DNA of 64,000 bases from Massilia eurypsychrophila. GTDB lineage: Bacteria > Pseudomonadota > Gammaproteobacteria > Burkholderiales > Burkholderiaceae_D. A program made the position numbers and the translations under genes. This document shows, in pieces, positions 49,440-57,790 of the stretch (positions within the stretch are counted from its first letter, which is position 1; every line of letters begins with the position of its first letter). The notes beneath the pieces are model-generated. The model had not been told where the DNA came from, did no database searches, and was given only the letters and a program-made list of their open reading frames with translations. Location: NCBI RefSeq assembly GCF_002760655.1, contig NZ_PDOC01000003.1:62001-126000 (forward strand), in the 5' to 3' direction.

Positions 49440-51578
49440 TCAGGCGGTCCTGCGCCAGCGGTGGAAGTGTGCAGCGAACGCCAGCAGCCGCTGCGTGGCA
49501 TGTGCGCGTTTCCACTCGCCGGCGGCGTACTTGTTCGCTTCGGCCATGGTGGGATAAATGTGGATGGTGCCGAGGATCTTGTTCAGCCCGATGCCGTGTT
49601 TCATCGCAAGCACATACTCGGCCAGCATCTCGCCGGCGTGTGCGCTCACGATCACCGCGCCAAGAATTTTGTCGCTGCCTTTTTTGGTGATCACCTTGAC
49701 GAATCCCTCTGCAAGCTCGTCGGTGATGGCGCGGTCCAGCTCGTCGATGCCATACCTGGTCACTTCGAAGTCGAGTCCCTGCTCGCGCGCCTGGGCTTCG
49801 GAGACGCCGACCCGGGCCACCTCTGGCGCGGTAAAAGTGCACCATGGGATGACGCTGTAATCGGCCTGGAACCGCTTCAGGCTGCCGAACAGGCTGTTCA
49901 CCGCGGCGTACCAGGCCTGGTGGGCGGCAGTATGCGTGAACTGGTACGGGCCGGCGACGTCGCCGCAGGCGTAGATGTTCGGATACAGCGTCTGCAGGTA
50001 GGCGTCGGTCTCGATGGTTTTCTGCGGCGCGATCGGGATCCCGAGTTCCTCCAGCCCGAAGCCGGTGGTTCTTGCGACGCGGCCAACCGCGCATAGCAGC
50101 GCGTCGAACGGCAGCTCGCTCTCGGCGCCGTCATGGCGTACGATCAGGCGCTTGCCACGCCCGTCGGCTTCGCAGCGCACCGCTTCATGCCCGGTCAGGA
50201 TGCGGACGCCATCACCTGCCAGCGAGCGCGCCACCAGCTCGGCCACGTCGTCGTCTTCGCGCGGCATCACGCGTGCGCCTTTTTCGACTTGCACCACGTT
50301 TGAGCCGAGCCGAGCGAAAGCCTGGGCCAGCTCGCAGCCGATCGGGCCGCCGCCCAGGATCACCAGCCTGTTCGGTAGTGCGCGGATTTCCCACAGCGTG
50401 TCGGAGGTGTAATAACCTGCCGCTTCCAGGCCCGGGATGGGCGGCACGAACGCCCGCGCGCCGGTGGCAATCACGATCGCGCGTGTTGTCATGCGCTTGC
50501 CGTCGACTTCGACTTCCCAGGGCGATACGATCTTCGCGTTACCAGTGACGACATCGACGCCCAGGCCGGTATAGCGCTCGACCGAATCGTGCGGCGCGAT
50601 GTTGGCGATCACCCGGTGCACGCGCGCCATGACATCGGCGAAATCAAATTCCGGGTCGGCCTTGCCGATGCCGAGCGATTTCGACTGACGCGCTTGCTTG
50701 ACGAAGGCAGCGGTGCGGATCAGCGCCTTCGACGGTACGCAGCCGAAATTGAGGCAATCACCACCCATCTTGTTGCCTTCTATCAGCGCGACCTTGGCCT
50801 TGGTTGCCGCCGCAATGTACGAGGTTACAAGCCCCGCCGCCCCGGCCCCGATCACTACCAGGTTGTACTCGAAGCGGGGCGGTTTCTGCCACCGCTGGTA
50901 GACCTTGCGTGCCTTGACCAAGCCAAGTATTTTTGTCGCTGCCAGCGGCAGCATGCCCAGCACCGCGAACGACGCCAACACCGACGGCGACAGGATGCCG
51001 GACAGGCTGTCGATCGCGGCCAGCTGCGTTCCGGCATTGACGAAGGCGATGGTCCCGGCCAGCATGCCGAGCTGGCTGACCCAGTAAAAGGTGCGTACGG
51101 GAAGCGCCGTCAGCCCCATCACCAAGTTGACGAGGAAGAACGGAAACAGCGGGACCAGGCGCAGCGTGAACAGGTAGAAGGCGCCATCTTTCCTCACGCC
51201 CGCATCGATCGCGTCGGCCTTTGCCTTGAAATGCGAACGCACCCAGTCGCGCAGCAGGTAGCGCGACGTCAGGAAGGCGACGGTGGCGCCGATCGTCGAC
51301 GCGAATGAAATCAACAGCGTGCCGCCGACCAGGCCGAACAGGGCGCCGCCGGCCAGTGTCAGGATCGCCGCACCAGGCAGCGACAGCGCTGTCACCGTGA
51401 CGTAGATGGCGAAGAAAATGCCGATCGAGCGGACCGGCCTGGCGTCGTAATACGCCTGGAACGATTGCTGCTGCGCCTTCAGGAAGTCGAGCGTGAAGTA
51501 TTGGCCAAGGTCGAGCACGAAATAGGCAACGGCCGCCGCCGCAATCAGTGCGAGTCCGGCGAGCCGCGATCTGTTCAT
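49440..51578 (-). CDS. TVP38/TMEM64 membrane domain fused to mercuric-reductase-like oxidoreductase
   Basis: The 712-residue protein has an N-terminal TVP38/TMEM64 (DedA-like) membrane domain of about 225 residues, with TM segments near 5-25, 50-90, 130-160 and 195-220. It continues into a complete class I pyridine-nucleotide disulfide oxidoreductase: FAD loop VIGAGAAGLVTS, redox-active Cys275 and Cys280 in GGDCLNFGCVPSK, NADPH loop LGGGPIGCELA, YACGDVAGPYQF, and a C-terminal dimer domain with HIYPTMAE. No HMA domain is present. ATG overlaps the arsS stop. It may reduce a metalloid or a dithiol at the membrane. Confidence 0.88.
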   Translation of the reverse strand: MNRSRLAGLALIAAAAVAYFVLDLGQYFTLDFLKAQQQSFQAYYDARPVRSIGIFFAIYVTVTALSLPGAAILTLAGGALFGLVGGTLLISFASTIGATVAFLTSRYLLRDWVRSHFKAKADAIDAGVRKDGAFYLFTLRLVPLFPFFLVNLVMGLTALPVRTFYWVSQLGMLAGTIAFVNAGTQLAAIDSLSGILSPSVLASFAVLGMLPLAATKILGLVKARKVYQRWQKPPRFEYNLVVIGAGAAGLVTSYIAAATKAKVALIEGNKMGGDCLNFGCVPSKALIRTAAFVKQARQSKSLGIGKADPEFDFADVMARVHRVIANIAPHDSVERYTGLGVDVVTGNAKIVSPWEVEVDGKRMTTRAIVIATGARAFVPPIPGLEAAGYYTSDTLWEIRALPNRLVILGGGPIGCELAQAFARLGSNVVQVEKGARVMPREDDDVAELVARSLAGDGVRILTGHEAVRCEADGRGKRLIVRHDGAESELPFDALLCAVGRVARTTGFGLEELGIPIAPQKTIETDAYLQTLYPNIYACGDVAGPYQFTHTAAHQAWYAAVNSLFGSLKRFQADYSVIPWCTFTAPEVARVGVSEAQAREQGLDFEVTRYGIDELDRAITDELAEGFVKVITKKGSDKILGAVIVSAHAGEMLAEYVLAMKHGIGLNKILGTIHIYPTMAEANKYAAGEWKRAHATQRLLAFAAHFHRWRRTA

Positions 51579-52537
51579 GCGAACGCGCCGCCGCAGCTGC
51601 TGCCCTGGCCGGCCGTACAGCCGTAGCAGTGATCGGCAATCGCAATCGCAGTACCTTCGATATCTTGCTGCAGCAGGTCGTCGAGGTGAGGGCGCGGACG
51701 CTCGCCGATAGGCGCCGTCATGCCCAGCATCTGGTTGAAATCGCAGTCGTACAGGTAGCCTTGCCAGTCGACGCTGACTAGCGTGCGGCACATCACGCTG
51801 TCCAGGTTTTTTTCCAGGTGGTTCGCCTTTAGCAGCGCCATGTACCCGGCGAACTGCCCTTTCGAGACGAGCGTCGAGCCGAAGCGCTGTATCGGCATGT
51901 TGACGATCACGAACAACTGATTGAAGACGATGCGGAAATGCGCGGCCAGTTCGCGCTTGTAGTCGGCCTCCAGCTGCTGCTGGCCGGGCGGCAGCGCCGC
52001 GCCTTGCGGGTTGAACACCAGGTTCAGGACCAGGCCGGTGTCCGGCTTGCCGTATCCGAGCGCATTCAGCGCCTGCAAGGCGGCGATGCTGCGATCGAAC
52101 ACGCCATCGCCGCGCTGCTTGTCGACATTGTCCTGTGAGTAGCATGGCATGGATGCCGTTACCTCGACACCCTCGGCAGCCAGGAACTCGGCCAGGCCTT
52201 CGTAGCCCGGTTCGGACAGGATGGTCAGGTTGCAGCGGTCGATGACCCGCACGCCCAGCGCGCGCGCGCTTTGTACGAGGTAGCGGAAGCGCGGGTTCAT
52301 CTCGGGGGCGCCGCCGGTCAAGTCGAGCGTGGTCAGGCCCTTGTCGGCGAGCACCCGGATCACCGTGTCGATCGTCCGTTCGTCCATCATCTCCTTGCGG
52401 TTCGGGCCCGCGTTGACGTGGCAATGGACGCAGGTCTGGTTGCATTTGTAGCCGAGATTAACCTGCAGCGTATCGAGCGCCTTGCGGCGAAGGCTCGGAA
52501 AATCGGTTTTGCGCAGCAGGGGGAGGGTGGCGTGCAT
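51575..52537 (-). CDS. arsS: radical-SAM arsenosugar biosynthesis enzyme ArsS
   Basis: ArsS joins a 5'-deoxyadenosyl group to dimethylarsenite. The 320-residue product has the radical SAM cluster motif CNQTCVHC with Cys32, Cys36 and Cys39 after TLQVNLGYK, the GGAPEMNP motif near 75, and the family-specific C-terminal Cys-rich end HCYGCTAGQGSSCGGAF (about 303-319). This end is diagnostic of the DUF3641/ArsS group. The ATG start lies 36 bp after the phosphorylase stop. Together with ArsM it is the core of arsenosugar synthesis. Confidence 0.93.
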   Translation of the reverse strand: MHATLPLLRKTDFPSLRRKALDTLQVNLGYKCNQTCVHCHVNAGPNRKEMMDERTIDTVIRVLADKGLTTLDLTGGAPEMNPRFRYLVQSARALGVRVIDRCNLTILSEPGYEGLAEFLAAEGVEVTASMPCYSQDNVDKQRGDGVFDRSIAALQALNALGYGKPDTGLVLNLVFNPQGAALPPGQQQLEADYKRELAAHFRIVFNQLFVIVNMPIQRFGSTLVSKGQFAGYMALLKANHLEKNLDSVMCRTLVSVDWQGYLYDCDFNQMLGMTAPIGERPRPHLDDLLQQDIEGTAIAIADHCYGCTAGQGSSCGGAFA

Positions 52538-52572
52538 CTGGAATCCTGGGTTAAGTCGTTGATCGGCGCAGC

Positions 52573-53418
52573 TTAGCGCAGCAGCACCGCGAACCAGTCG
52601 CGTTGTTGATCGGTCAGCGCGGACTGGGGTGTCAGCATTGCGTATTGCAAGGCGGTACGCGTCGCCGTTTCCTCAGCCGGCCGGTCTTCGGCGAGCACGC
52701 GCTGCAGCAGCTGCAGTACCTTGTCGAGGCTGCTTTTGTACAAGCCGAAAATTTCGGTTGCCTGCACGTGTCTGTCCGGGTCGTCCATCCAGCAGTCGTA
52801 GTCGGTCGCGATGCCGATCGTGGCGTAGCACATCTGCGCTTCGCGCGCGAGGAACGCCTCAGGCACATTGGTCATGCCGACCAGGTGGCAACCGAACTGG
52901 CGCAGCAAATGGCTTTCGGCGCGGGTACCCAGGCGCGGCCCTTCGACACAGGCGTAAGTGACACCGGAATGGAGCTTGATGCCGAGTGCCGACGCGTGTC
53001 CGGCAACCCAGGACACCAGCGCGCCGCTGACCGGATTGGCCGTCGAGACATGCACTGCAACGCCGTCGCCGAAAAACGTCTGGGCCCGGCGCCCGCGCGT
53101 CCAGTCGACATACTGGTCCGGCATGGCCAGGTCGCCAGGGGCGATCGATTCATCGAGACTGCCGACCGCCGAAATGCCCAAGATTTGCGTGGCGCCCAGC
53201 GATTTGAGCGCAAAGATGTTGGCACGGTAATTGACTTCGTGCGGCAGGTACTGGTGACGCTGTCCATGTCTGGCCAGGAACAGGATGTCGTGGTTTCCCA
53301 TTTTGCCGCGGACGATGCCGGCGGAAGGCGCGCCAAACGGCGTGGCCACTTCCACCGTATCGGTCATTTCAAGCCCGTCTAATTGGTAGATCCCGGTACC
53401 GCCGATAATTGCAAGCAT
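52573..53418 (-). CDS. MTA-phosphorylase-like purine nucleoside phosphorylase
   Basis: The 281-residue product is a PNP/MTAP family member: GGTGIYQLDGL near 6, ARHGQRHQYLPHEVNYRANI near 49, GISAVGSLDE near 80, CVEGPRLGTRAE near 155 and MTNVPEAFLAREAQMCYATI near 175. Such enzymes split adenine from methylthioadenosine using phosphate. In this operon a likely substrate is the 5'-deoxy-5'-dimethylarsinoyl-adenosine made by ArsS, giving an arsenical ribose-1-phosphate; this is inference. Salvage of methylthioadenosine is the alternative. It has an AAGGGAAA ribosome site. Confidence 0.88.
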   Translation of the reverse strand: MLAIIGGTGIYQLDGLEMTDTVEVATPFGAPSAGIVRGKMGNHDILFLARHGQRHQYLPHEVNYRANIFALKSLGATQILGISAVGSLDESIAPGDLAMPDQYVDWTRGRRAQTFFGDGVAVHVSTANPVSGALVSWVAGHASALGIKLHSGVTYACVEGPRLGTRAESHLLRQFGCHLVGMTNVPEAFLAREAQMCYATIGIATDYDCWMDDPDRHVQATEIFGLYKSSLDKVLQLLQRVLAEDRPAEETATRTALQYAMLTPQSALTDQQRDWFAVLLR

Positions 53419-53457
53419 ATTTTTTTCCCTTTTTTGCGGTACGATTGGCCGCGGTGC

Positions 53458-54198
53458 CTAAGCGCTGACGATGCGTTTTGCCAACAAGTTCGCGAGTGCA
53501 GGAAGCTGGTCTGCATCCGTCGTGACAATGCCGAAACCGACACCGCCAATCTCGACCATGCGTGCAACCAGGCCCTCGCCGCGCGCTTCGCCAGGCGACG
53601 TGCGTTTTCCGACTGGCGGGAGAATCAGTGTAACCCGGCCGAACTCATGGGTTTCAATCACAATATGGCTGCCACGCCCGCCCGGGACCGGGCAGGGGGA
53701 GACGACGCGTATCACGCCGACATCGCCTGTCAAGGTCAGGCCATGAGCTGCCAGTGCCGCGGCCAAGGCCGATGGCGGCAGGGTATCGGTGCTGTGTACC
53801 GCTGAGGGTTCCCCGATGACGTGGGCCAGGGCCACTTCGCCCCAGTTGAGGCTTTCCTCTTGCGCTGGCTGCGCCACCCAGATGCCGATCGCAACGAGCA
53901 GCGACAGGGCTACGGCAAGCGCGCCGGGCGCGCCTTGCACCAGCCCGGCAAGCCGTTGCCACAGGCGGTACAGACTGAGCGAGCTGCCGCGCGCCAGTTC
54001 CGTCTGCAGCAGGATGCGTTCGGTCAGCTGTTCGGGAACCGACACATGCAATGCGCTGCGCAACAGCGCGTCCTCGCGTGCGACAGCAGCAGCGGCTGTA
54101 CGGCAGGCCGGACAATCAGACAGGTGCTGCAATAGCGCGGCATCCTGCGCATGCGGGTCGGCCAGCAGCGCTGCGCGCGCAGCAAGGCAGTTCATCAT
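53458..54198 (-). CDS. zinc-binding anti-sigma factor, membrane-anchored
   Basis: The 246-residue product has an N-terminal zinc-finger anti-sigma (ZAS) domain with Cys4 and the HLSDCPAC motif (His25, Cys29, Cys32), one transmembrane helix near 92-112, and a C-terminal extracytoplasmic domain with a VSPCPVPGGRGSHIVIETHEFGRVTL strand region. The start (ATGATG) overlaps the sigma stop at 54195-54198. ZAS domains can release their sigma factor when thiols are oxidised or modified, so direct As(III) sensing by the Cys residues is plausible. The extracytoplasmic half resembles DUF3379-type proteins. Confidence 0.8.
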   Translation of the reverse strand: MMNCLAARAALLADPHAQDAALLQHLSDCPACRTAAAAVAREDALLRSALHVSVPEQLTERILLQTELARGSSLSLYRLWQRLAGLVQGAPGALAVALSLLVAIGIWVAQPAQEESLNWGEVALAHVIGEPSAVHSTDTLPPSALAAALAAHGLTLTGDVGVIRVVSPCPVPGGRGSHIVIETHEFGRVTLILPPVGKRTSPGEARGEGLVARMVEIGGVGFGIVTTDADQLPALANLLAKRIVSA

Positions 54199-54707
54199 TT
54201 AATCCTTCCTAGTGTCGTGCCGGCGCTGGCGTCGCCGCCTGTCAGGCGTTGCCGCAGCCATTGCCGCGCGCGGCTCAGTCGTACGGCCATGGCGCCCGGA
54301 GTCGATTGGTGGATGACAGCCAGTTCCTCTGCTGTAAATCCCCCCAGCACCTGCATCAGCAGCGGCTCGCGTAAATTGTCCGGGGCGCTGGCCAAGGCCT
54401 GACGCAGGGCGTATATCTCGTCCATGCCCAAGGCGTCGGCCGCGAGTTCCAGGCCATCGATATCGATTGTGTGAAGCTGCTTACGCTCGAGACGGCGAAG
54501 AAACTCGCGTCGCAAGATGGTGAATAACCATTTTTTCAAAGTGATCGGGTCATTCAGGCTTTCCCAATTTGCCCAGGCGCGCTGAAAGCACTCTTGCACC
54601 AGGTCCTCGGCAGCATGCCGATCGCGCGCCAGCCAGAAGGCGAACCGGTACAGCTCTCCCGAGAAGGTCTTCACTGCAAGTTCGAATTCGCGGCTACGTG
54701 AACTCAT
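54195..54707 (-). CDS. ECF sigma factor heading the arsenosugar operon
   Basis: The 170-residue product has region 2 (YRFAFWLARDRHAAEDLVQECFQRAW) near 21-46 and region 4 (LREPLLMQVLGGFTAEELAVIHQST followed by AVRLSRARQWL) near 110-155. The longer open frame upstream of 54707 is rejected since MSSRSREFELAV gives a normal ECF beginning. It is the first gene of ten on the minus strand. Its target promoter was not identified; autoregulation would be usual. Confidence 0.87.
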   Translation of the reverse strand: MSSRSREFELAVKTFSGELYRFAFWLARDRHAAEDLVQECFQRAWANWESLNDPITLKKWLFTILRREFLRRLERKQLHTIDIDGLELAADALGMDEIYALRQALASAPDNLREPLLMQVLGGFTAEELAVIHQSTPGAMAVRLSRARQWLRQRLTGGDASAGTTLGRIK

Positions 54708-55197
54708 GCAACCACCACGCGTAGGCGAGAACGCAGCCTTGGCAACTCCGGGTTCTGCTGATTTAATAGTGTAGTCATAGAGTGCTAGGCGCCTCCAGCG
54801 GGCAGCGGTCGGTGCTTCATTGAGGCGAAATTTGAGTCTGACTTCCATAAGACCGGCAACAGGTCGAAAAACTAACATGTACACTGAAAAATAGTTTGAA
54901 CCGTGCAAATTCAATCGTATTGCTCCGACCCACGTTGGCTCTGCACCGCAACACCGACAATCTGCCCGCGCCACTGCGGCGCGGCGCGTTTTTACCGGCG
55001 TCCAGCCGAACTCTGTCCGGTGCGGCGGAAATTCCGAGCGTCAAGCGCGCATGTTCCGTCCATGTCTTTTCGCGCCCTCGACGCATGTTGGTTAACCAAT
55101 CTTGCCAATGCTGGGTACCGAACAGACGTTGAAATTGTCTTTGCTAGAATGAACGCCTGTCGCTTGCCTCGTCGTATTCGAAAAATCAGGAGCCAAT
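54708..55197. other. 490-bp divergent region between the sigma operon and a secreted-protein gene
   Basis: No gene was found. It must hold the promoters for both directions. An AT-rich piece lies at 54870-54920. I could not pick out a convincing ECF -35/-10 pair, and no ArsR-type operator palindrome was recognised. Confidence 0.4.
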
Positions 55198-55773
55198 GTG
55201 AAAAGACTATTACTTGCTGCACTTATAGCAACCGCTTGCTGTGGCGCCATCGCCCAAATAAGCATTCCATTGGGCCAGACCGGTTACTACGGGCGCATCG
55301 ACCTTGGCAATCTCGGCGCACCACCGGTGATCTACCAAGAGCCGATGTTGGTCGAGCGTCCTCGCGACTACCGTCCTGTTGCGCCGATCTATTTGCGGGT
55401 GCCGCGCGGGCACGCTACGCAGTGGAGTCGGCATTGCTCTGCTTACAACGCTTGCAACCGCCCGGTCTATTTTGTCCAGGATCGCTGGTATAACAATACC
55501 TATGTCAGGCAACATGGCGGAGGCGACGCGGACCGCGAAAACAAGGACTATGACAAAGAGCGCGCCAAGGATCGCCGCGAAAATTTGAAAGAGCGCGAAA
55601 AGGATCGCCGCGAATCCGAGAAGGAGCGGGAAAAGGATCGCCGCGAGGCTAGCAAGGAATACGATAAGGACCGGCGTGAGGCGCAGAAGGAGTACGACAA
55701 GGACCGTTTGGAGTTCGACAAAGAGCGCCGCAAGGCCGAAAAGGAATACAGCAAGAACCAGGACCGCAAGTAA
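55198..55773 (+). CDS. secreted protein with a charged KERxKDRRE repeat tail
   Basis: The 191-residue product has a signal peptide (about 1-20, LLLAALIATACCGAIAQ), a conserved-looking domain with GYYGRIDLGNLGAPPVIYQEP and PIYLRVPRGHATQW...HCSAYNAC (about 28-100), and a C-terminal tail of about 80 residues made of repeated Lys/Glu/Asp/Arg blocks such as KEREKDRRESEKEREKDRRE. The domain is common in Burkholderiales and has no assigned role. The GTG start has an AGGAG site. The tail probably forms a long charged helix. Confidence 0.75.
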   Translation: MKRLLLAALIATACCGAIAQISIPLGQTGYYGRIDLGNLGAPPVIYQEPMLVERPRDYRPVAPIYLRVPRGHATQWSRHCSAYNACNRPVYFVQDRWYNNTYVRQHGGGDADRENKDYDKERAKDRRENLKEREKDRRESEKEREKDRREASKEYDKDRREAQKEYDKDRLEFDKERRKAEKEYSKNQDRK

Positions 55774-55818
55774 CCGTACAAGGATATTGATTTCGGCGCC
55801 TGGCACTACGATAGGATC

Positions 55819-56037
55819 ATGGCGTCCATCAAAAAGCTCCCCTCCGGTTCGTTCCAGCTCAGCGTCAAGAATCGGCATTTGCCGAAGGCGTTGTGGGCGA
55901 CGTTCGATTCTTTTGAGCAGGCAGATGCCTACGGAAAGCAGCTCGAAGGTTTGCTTGCGCAAGGCATTGTCCCCGCAAGCTTACTGGAGCGTACGACCCC
56001 TACCCGTGAGATCTGGACTGTAGCGCGCTGCTTTTGA
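55819..56037 (+). pseudogene. truncated tyrosine-integrase N-terminus
   Basis: The 72-residue frame MASIKKLPSGSFQLSVKNRH resembles the first segment of site-specific tyrosine recombinases: a short positively charged SAM-like arm and the ATFDSFEQADAYGKQLEGLLAQGIVP stretch, ending REIWTVARC. It stops before the core-binding and catalytic domains. No catalytic R-H-R-Y part was found in the next 500 bp in any frame, so this is a stump of a lost element. Confidence 0.6.
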
Positions 56038-56576
56038 GGGTGGGCTTGCGGGGCCTCATGATGGCGTGTTCGACTCCAGCAAAAACAAGGCAGGGTACTC
56101 TAGGGTTTGTAGTATTTCAACGCTTGGTGTCAATGGTTGAGCTAACCAATCGATTCCCTTCCCCATACGCATCTGCGATATTGCCCCGTACCATGCGCGG
56201 TACCACGACAAAGCAAATCCGATAACGACCTTATCTCAAAACAAGGAACCCTAACTGGAGACGCAGCCGCGACATACGCCAGCTGTCGTGGCGTGCGGTG
56301 CGGCATGGGCGCTCGAGGTGTCGGCTGTTGGTGCGCCGCTCAGGGCTTTCATTCTTCGACAGCCGGGCCTAGATCGTCGACGCCCATCTTGGCGCCGTGT
56401 CCAACGCGTCGCTCGCTGATGGAGAAAGCGGGGTTTCCAGCACCACCTTCGCGGTTTGGCGTGCTGTCGATTTAAATGTCACTATCACCTTGGGAGACGT
56501 TCGATAATCGCTCCAGCCGATTTGGACGACCGTCACGTAGAATTGTCGTCGAGCCAAAACTTACTGGAGATTCAAC
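56038..56576. other. 539-bp gap, no gene recognised
   Basis: Reading both strands gave only short frames with no family resemblance. Base composition is uneven and lower in G+C than neighbouring genes around 56040-56260. The stretch is best seen as decayed DNA between the integrase stump and the dehydrogenase, plus the dehydrogenase promoter. Confidence 0.4.
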
Positions 56577-57584
56577 ATGAAAGCAGTAGCCTATACCCAG
56601 CACGGCCTGCCCATCAGCGACCCCCTATCCTTGCAGGATATCGAGCTGCCGATGCCGCTGGCCGGCCCGCACGACCTGCTGGTCGAAGTGCGCGCGGTGT
56701 CGGTCAACCCGGTGGACACCAAGATCCGCCTCGGCGCCCCGGTCACGGAGCCGCGCGTGCTGGGCTGGGACGCGAGCGGCATCGTACGCGCGGTCGGCAG
56801 CAGCGTGACCCTGTTCAAGGAAGGCGACGAAGTGTTCTACGCCGGCTCGATCCTGCGCCCGGGCTCGAATGCCCAGTTTCAACTGGTGGACGAGCGCATC
56901 GTCGGACGCAAGCCGGCTACGCTCGACTACGTCCAGTCGGCCGCTATGCCGCTGACCTCGATCACGGCCTGGGAATTGCTGTTCGATCGCCTCAAGGTGG
57001 CCGAAGGCGGCGGCGCCGGCCGGTCGCTACTGGTGATCGGCGCGGCCGGCGGGGTTGGCTCGATCCTGCTGCAGCTGGCGCGCAGGCTCACCGGTTTGAC
57101 CGTCATCGGCACCGCTTCGCGCGACGAAACCCGCAACTGGGTGCGCGAACTCGGCGCCCACCACGTCATCGACCATACGCAATCGATGCGCCAGCAGCTC
57201 GAGGCGCTTGGCATCGCGGCAGTCGACATCGTCATCAGCCTGACGCACACCGCCAAGCACTACGACGCCATCGTCGACGTGCTGGCACCGCAGGGGCAGT
57301 TCGCATTGATCGACGACCCGGACCAGCTTGACGCCGTGCCGCTCAAGCGCAAGTCGATCTCGCTGCACTGGGAGCTGATGTTCACACGCTCGATGTTCGA
57401 GACGCCGGATATGGTCAAGCAGCACGAGCTGTTGAATCGCGTTTCGGCCATGATCGACGACGGCACCTTGCGCACCACGCTGGGCGAACACTTCGGCCTG
57501 ATTTCGGCCGAGAACCTGCGCAAGGCCCATGCCCTTATCCAGAGCGGCCGCGCGGTCGGCAAGATCGTGCTCGAAAATTTTTAA
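56577..57584 (+). CDS. zinc-type alcohol dehydrogenase-like (quinone oxidoreductase) protein
   Basis: The 335-residue MDR-superfamily protein begins MKAVAYTQHGLPISDPLSLQDIELP, has GWDASGIVRAVGSSVTLFKEGDEV near 63-88 and the NADPH loop LLVIGAAGGVGSILLQLARR near 146-165. Catalytic zinc ligands of true alcohol dehydrogenases are missing, so an NADPH:quinone or enone reductase is likely. It sits alone between the integrase remnant and the mazEF remnant. A TTGGACG-rich leader with ACTGGAG ribosome site precedes ATG. Confidence 0.85.
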   Translation: MKAVAYTQHGLPISDPLSLQDIELPMPLAGPHDLLVEVRAVSVNPVDTKIRLGAPVTEPRVLGWDASGIVRAVGSSVTLFKEGDEVFYAGSILRPGSNAQFQLVDERIVGRKPATLDYVQSAAMPLTSITAWELLFDRLKVAEGGGAGRSLLVIGAAGGVGSILLQLARRLTGLTVIGTASRDETRNWVRELGAHHVIDHTQSMRQQLEALGIAAVDIVISLTHTAKHYDAIVDVLAPQGQFALIDDPDQLDAVPLKRKSISLHWELMFTRSMFETPDMVKQHELLNRVSAMIDDGTLRTTLGEHFGLISAENLRKAHALIQSGRAVGKIVLENF

Positions 57585-57620
57585 GCTAACCAAAGGAACA
57601 GGACAAGATCGATATCCGGT

Positions 57621-57790
57621 AGCAGCGAAGCGGACGTAAGGGTCGACGAAGGGGCGTTGATTGTGCGTGCGCCCGCAAAGTCCGTGCGCAGCGGTTGGGC
57701 CGAGGCGAGTGCAGAACTTGCCCGACACGGCGACGACGCACTCCTCATTGACGACATCGTTCACGACGGCGATCAGGACCTCGTGTGGCA
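57621..57790 (+). pseudogene. remnant of a MazE-type antitoxin
   Basis: In frame from 57621 the translation gives SSEADVRVDEGALIVRAP followed by SVRSGWAEASAELARHGDDALL and GDQDLVW, the C-terminal half of the AbrB/MazE antitoxins that pair with this MazF type. The N-terminal DNA-binding half (GNSxGIxIP) is absent; the dehydrogenase gene ends just 36 bp upstream. The usual stop after the final Trp seems changed, since the frame continues through CAG to 57848. Confidence 0.65.
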
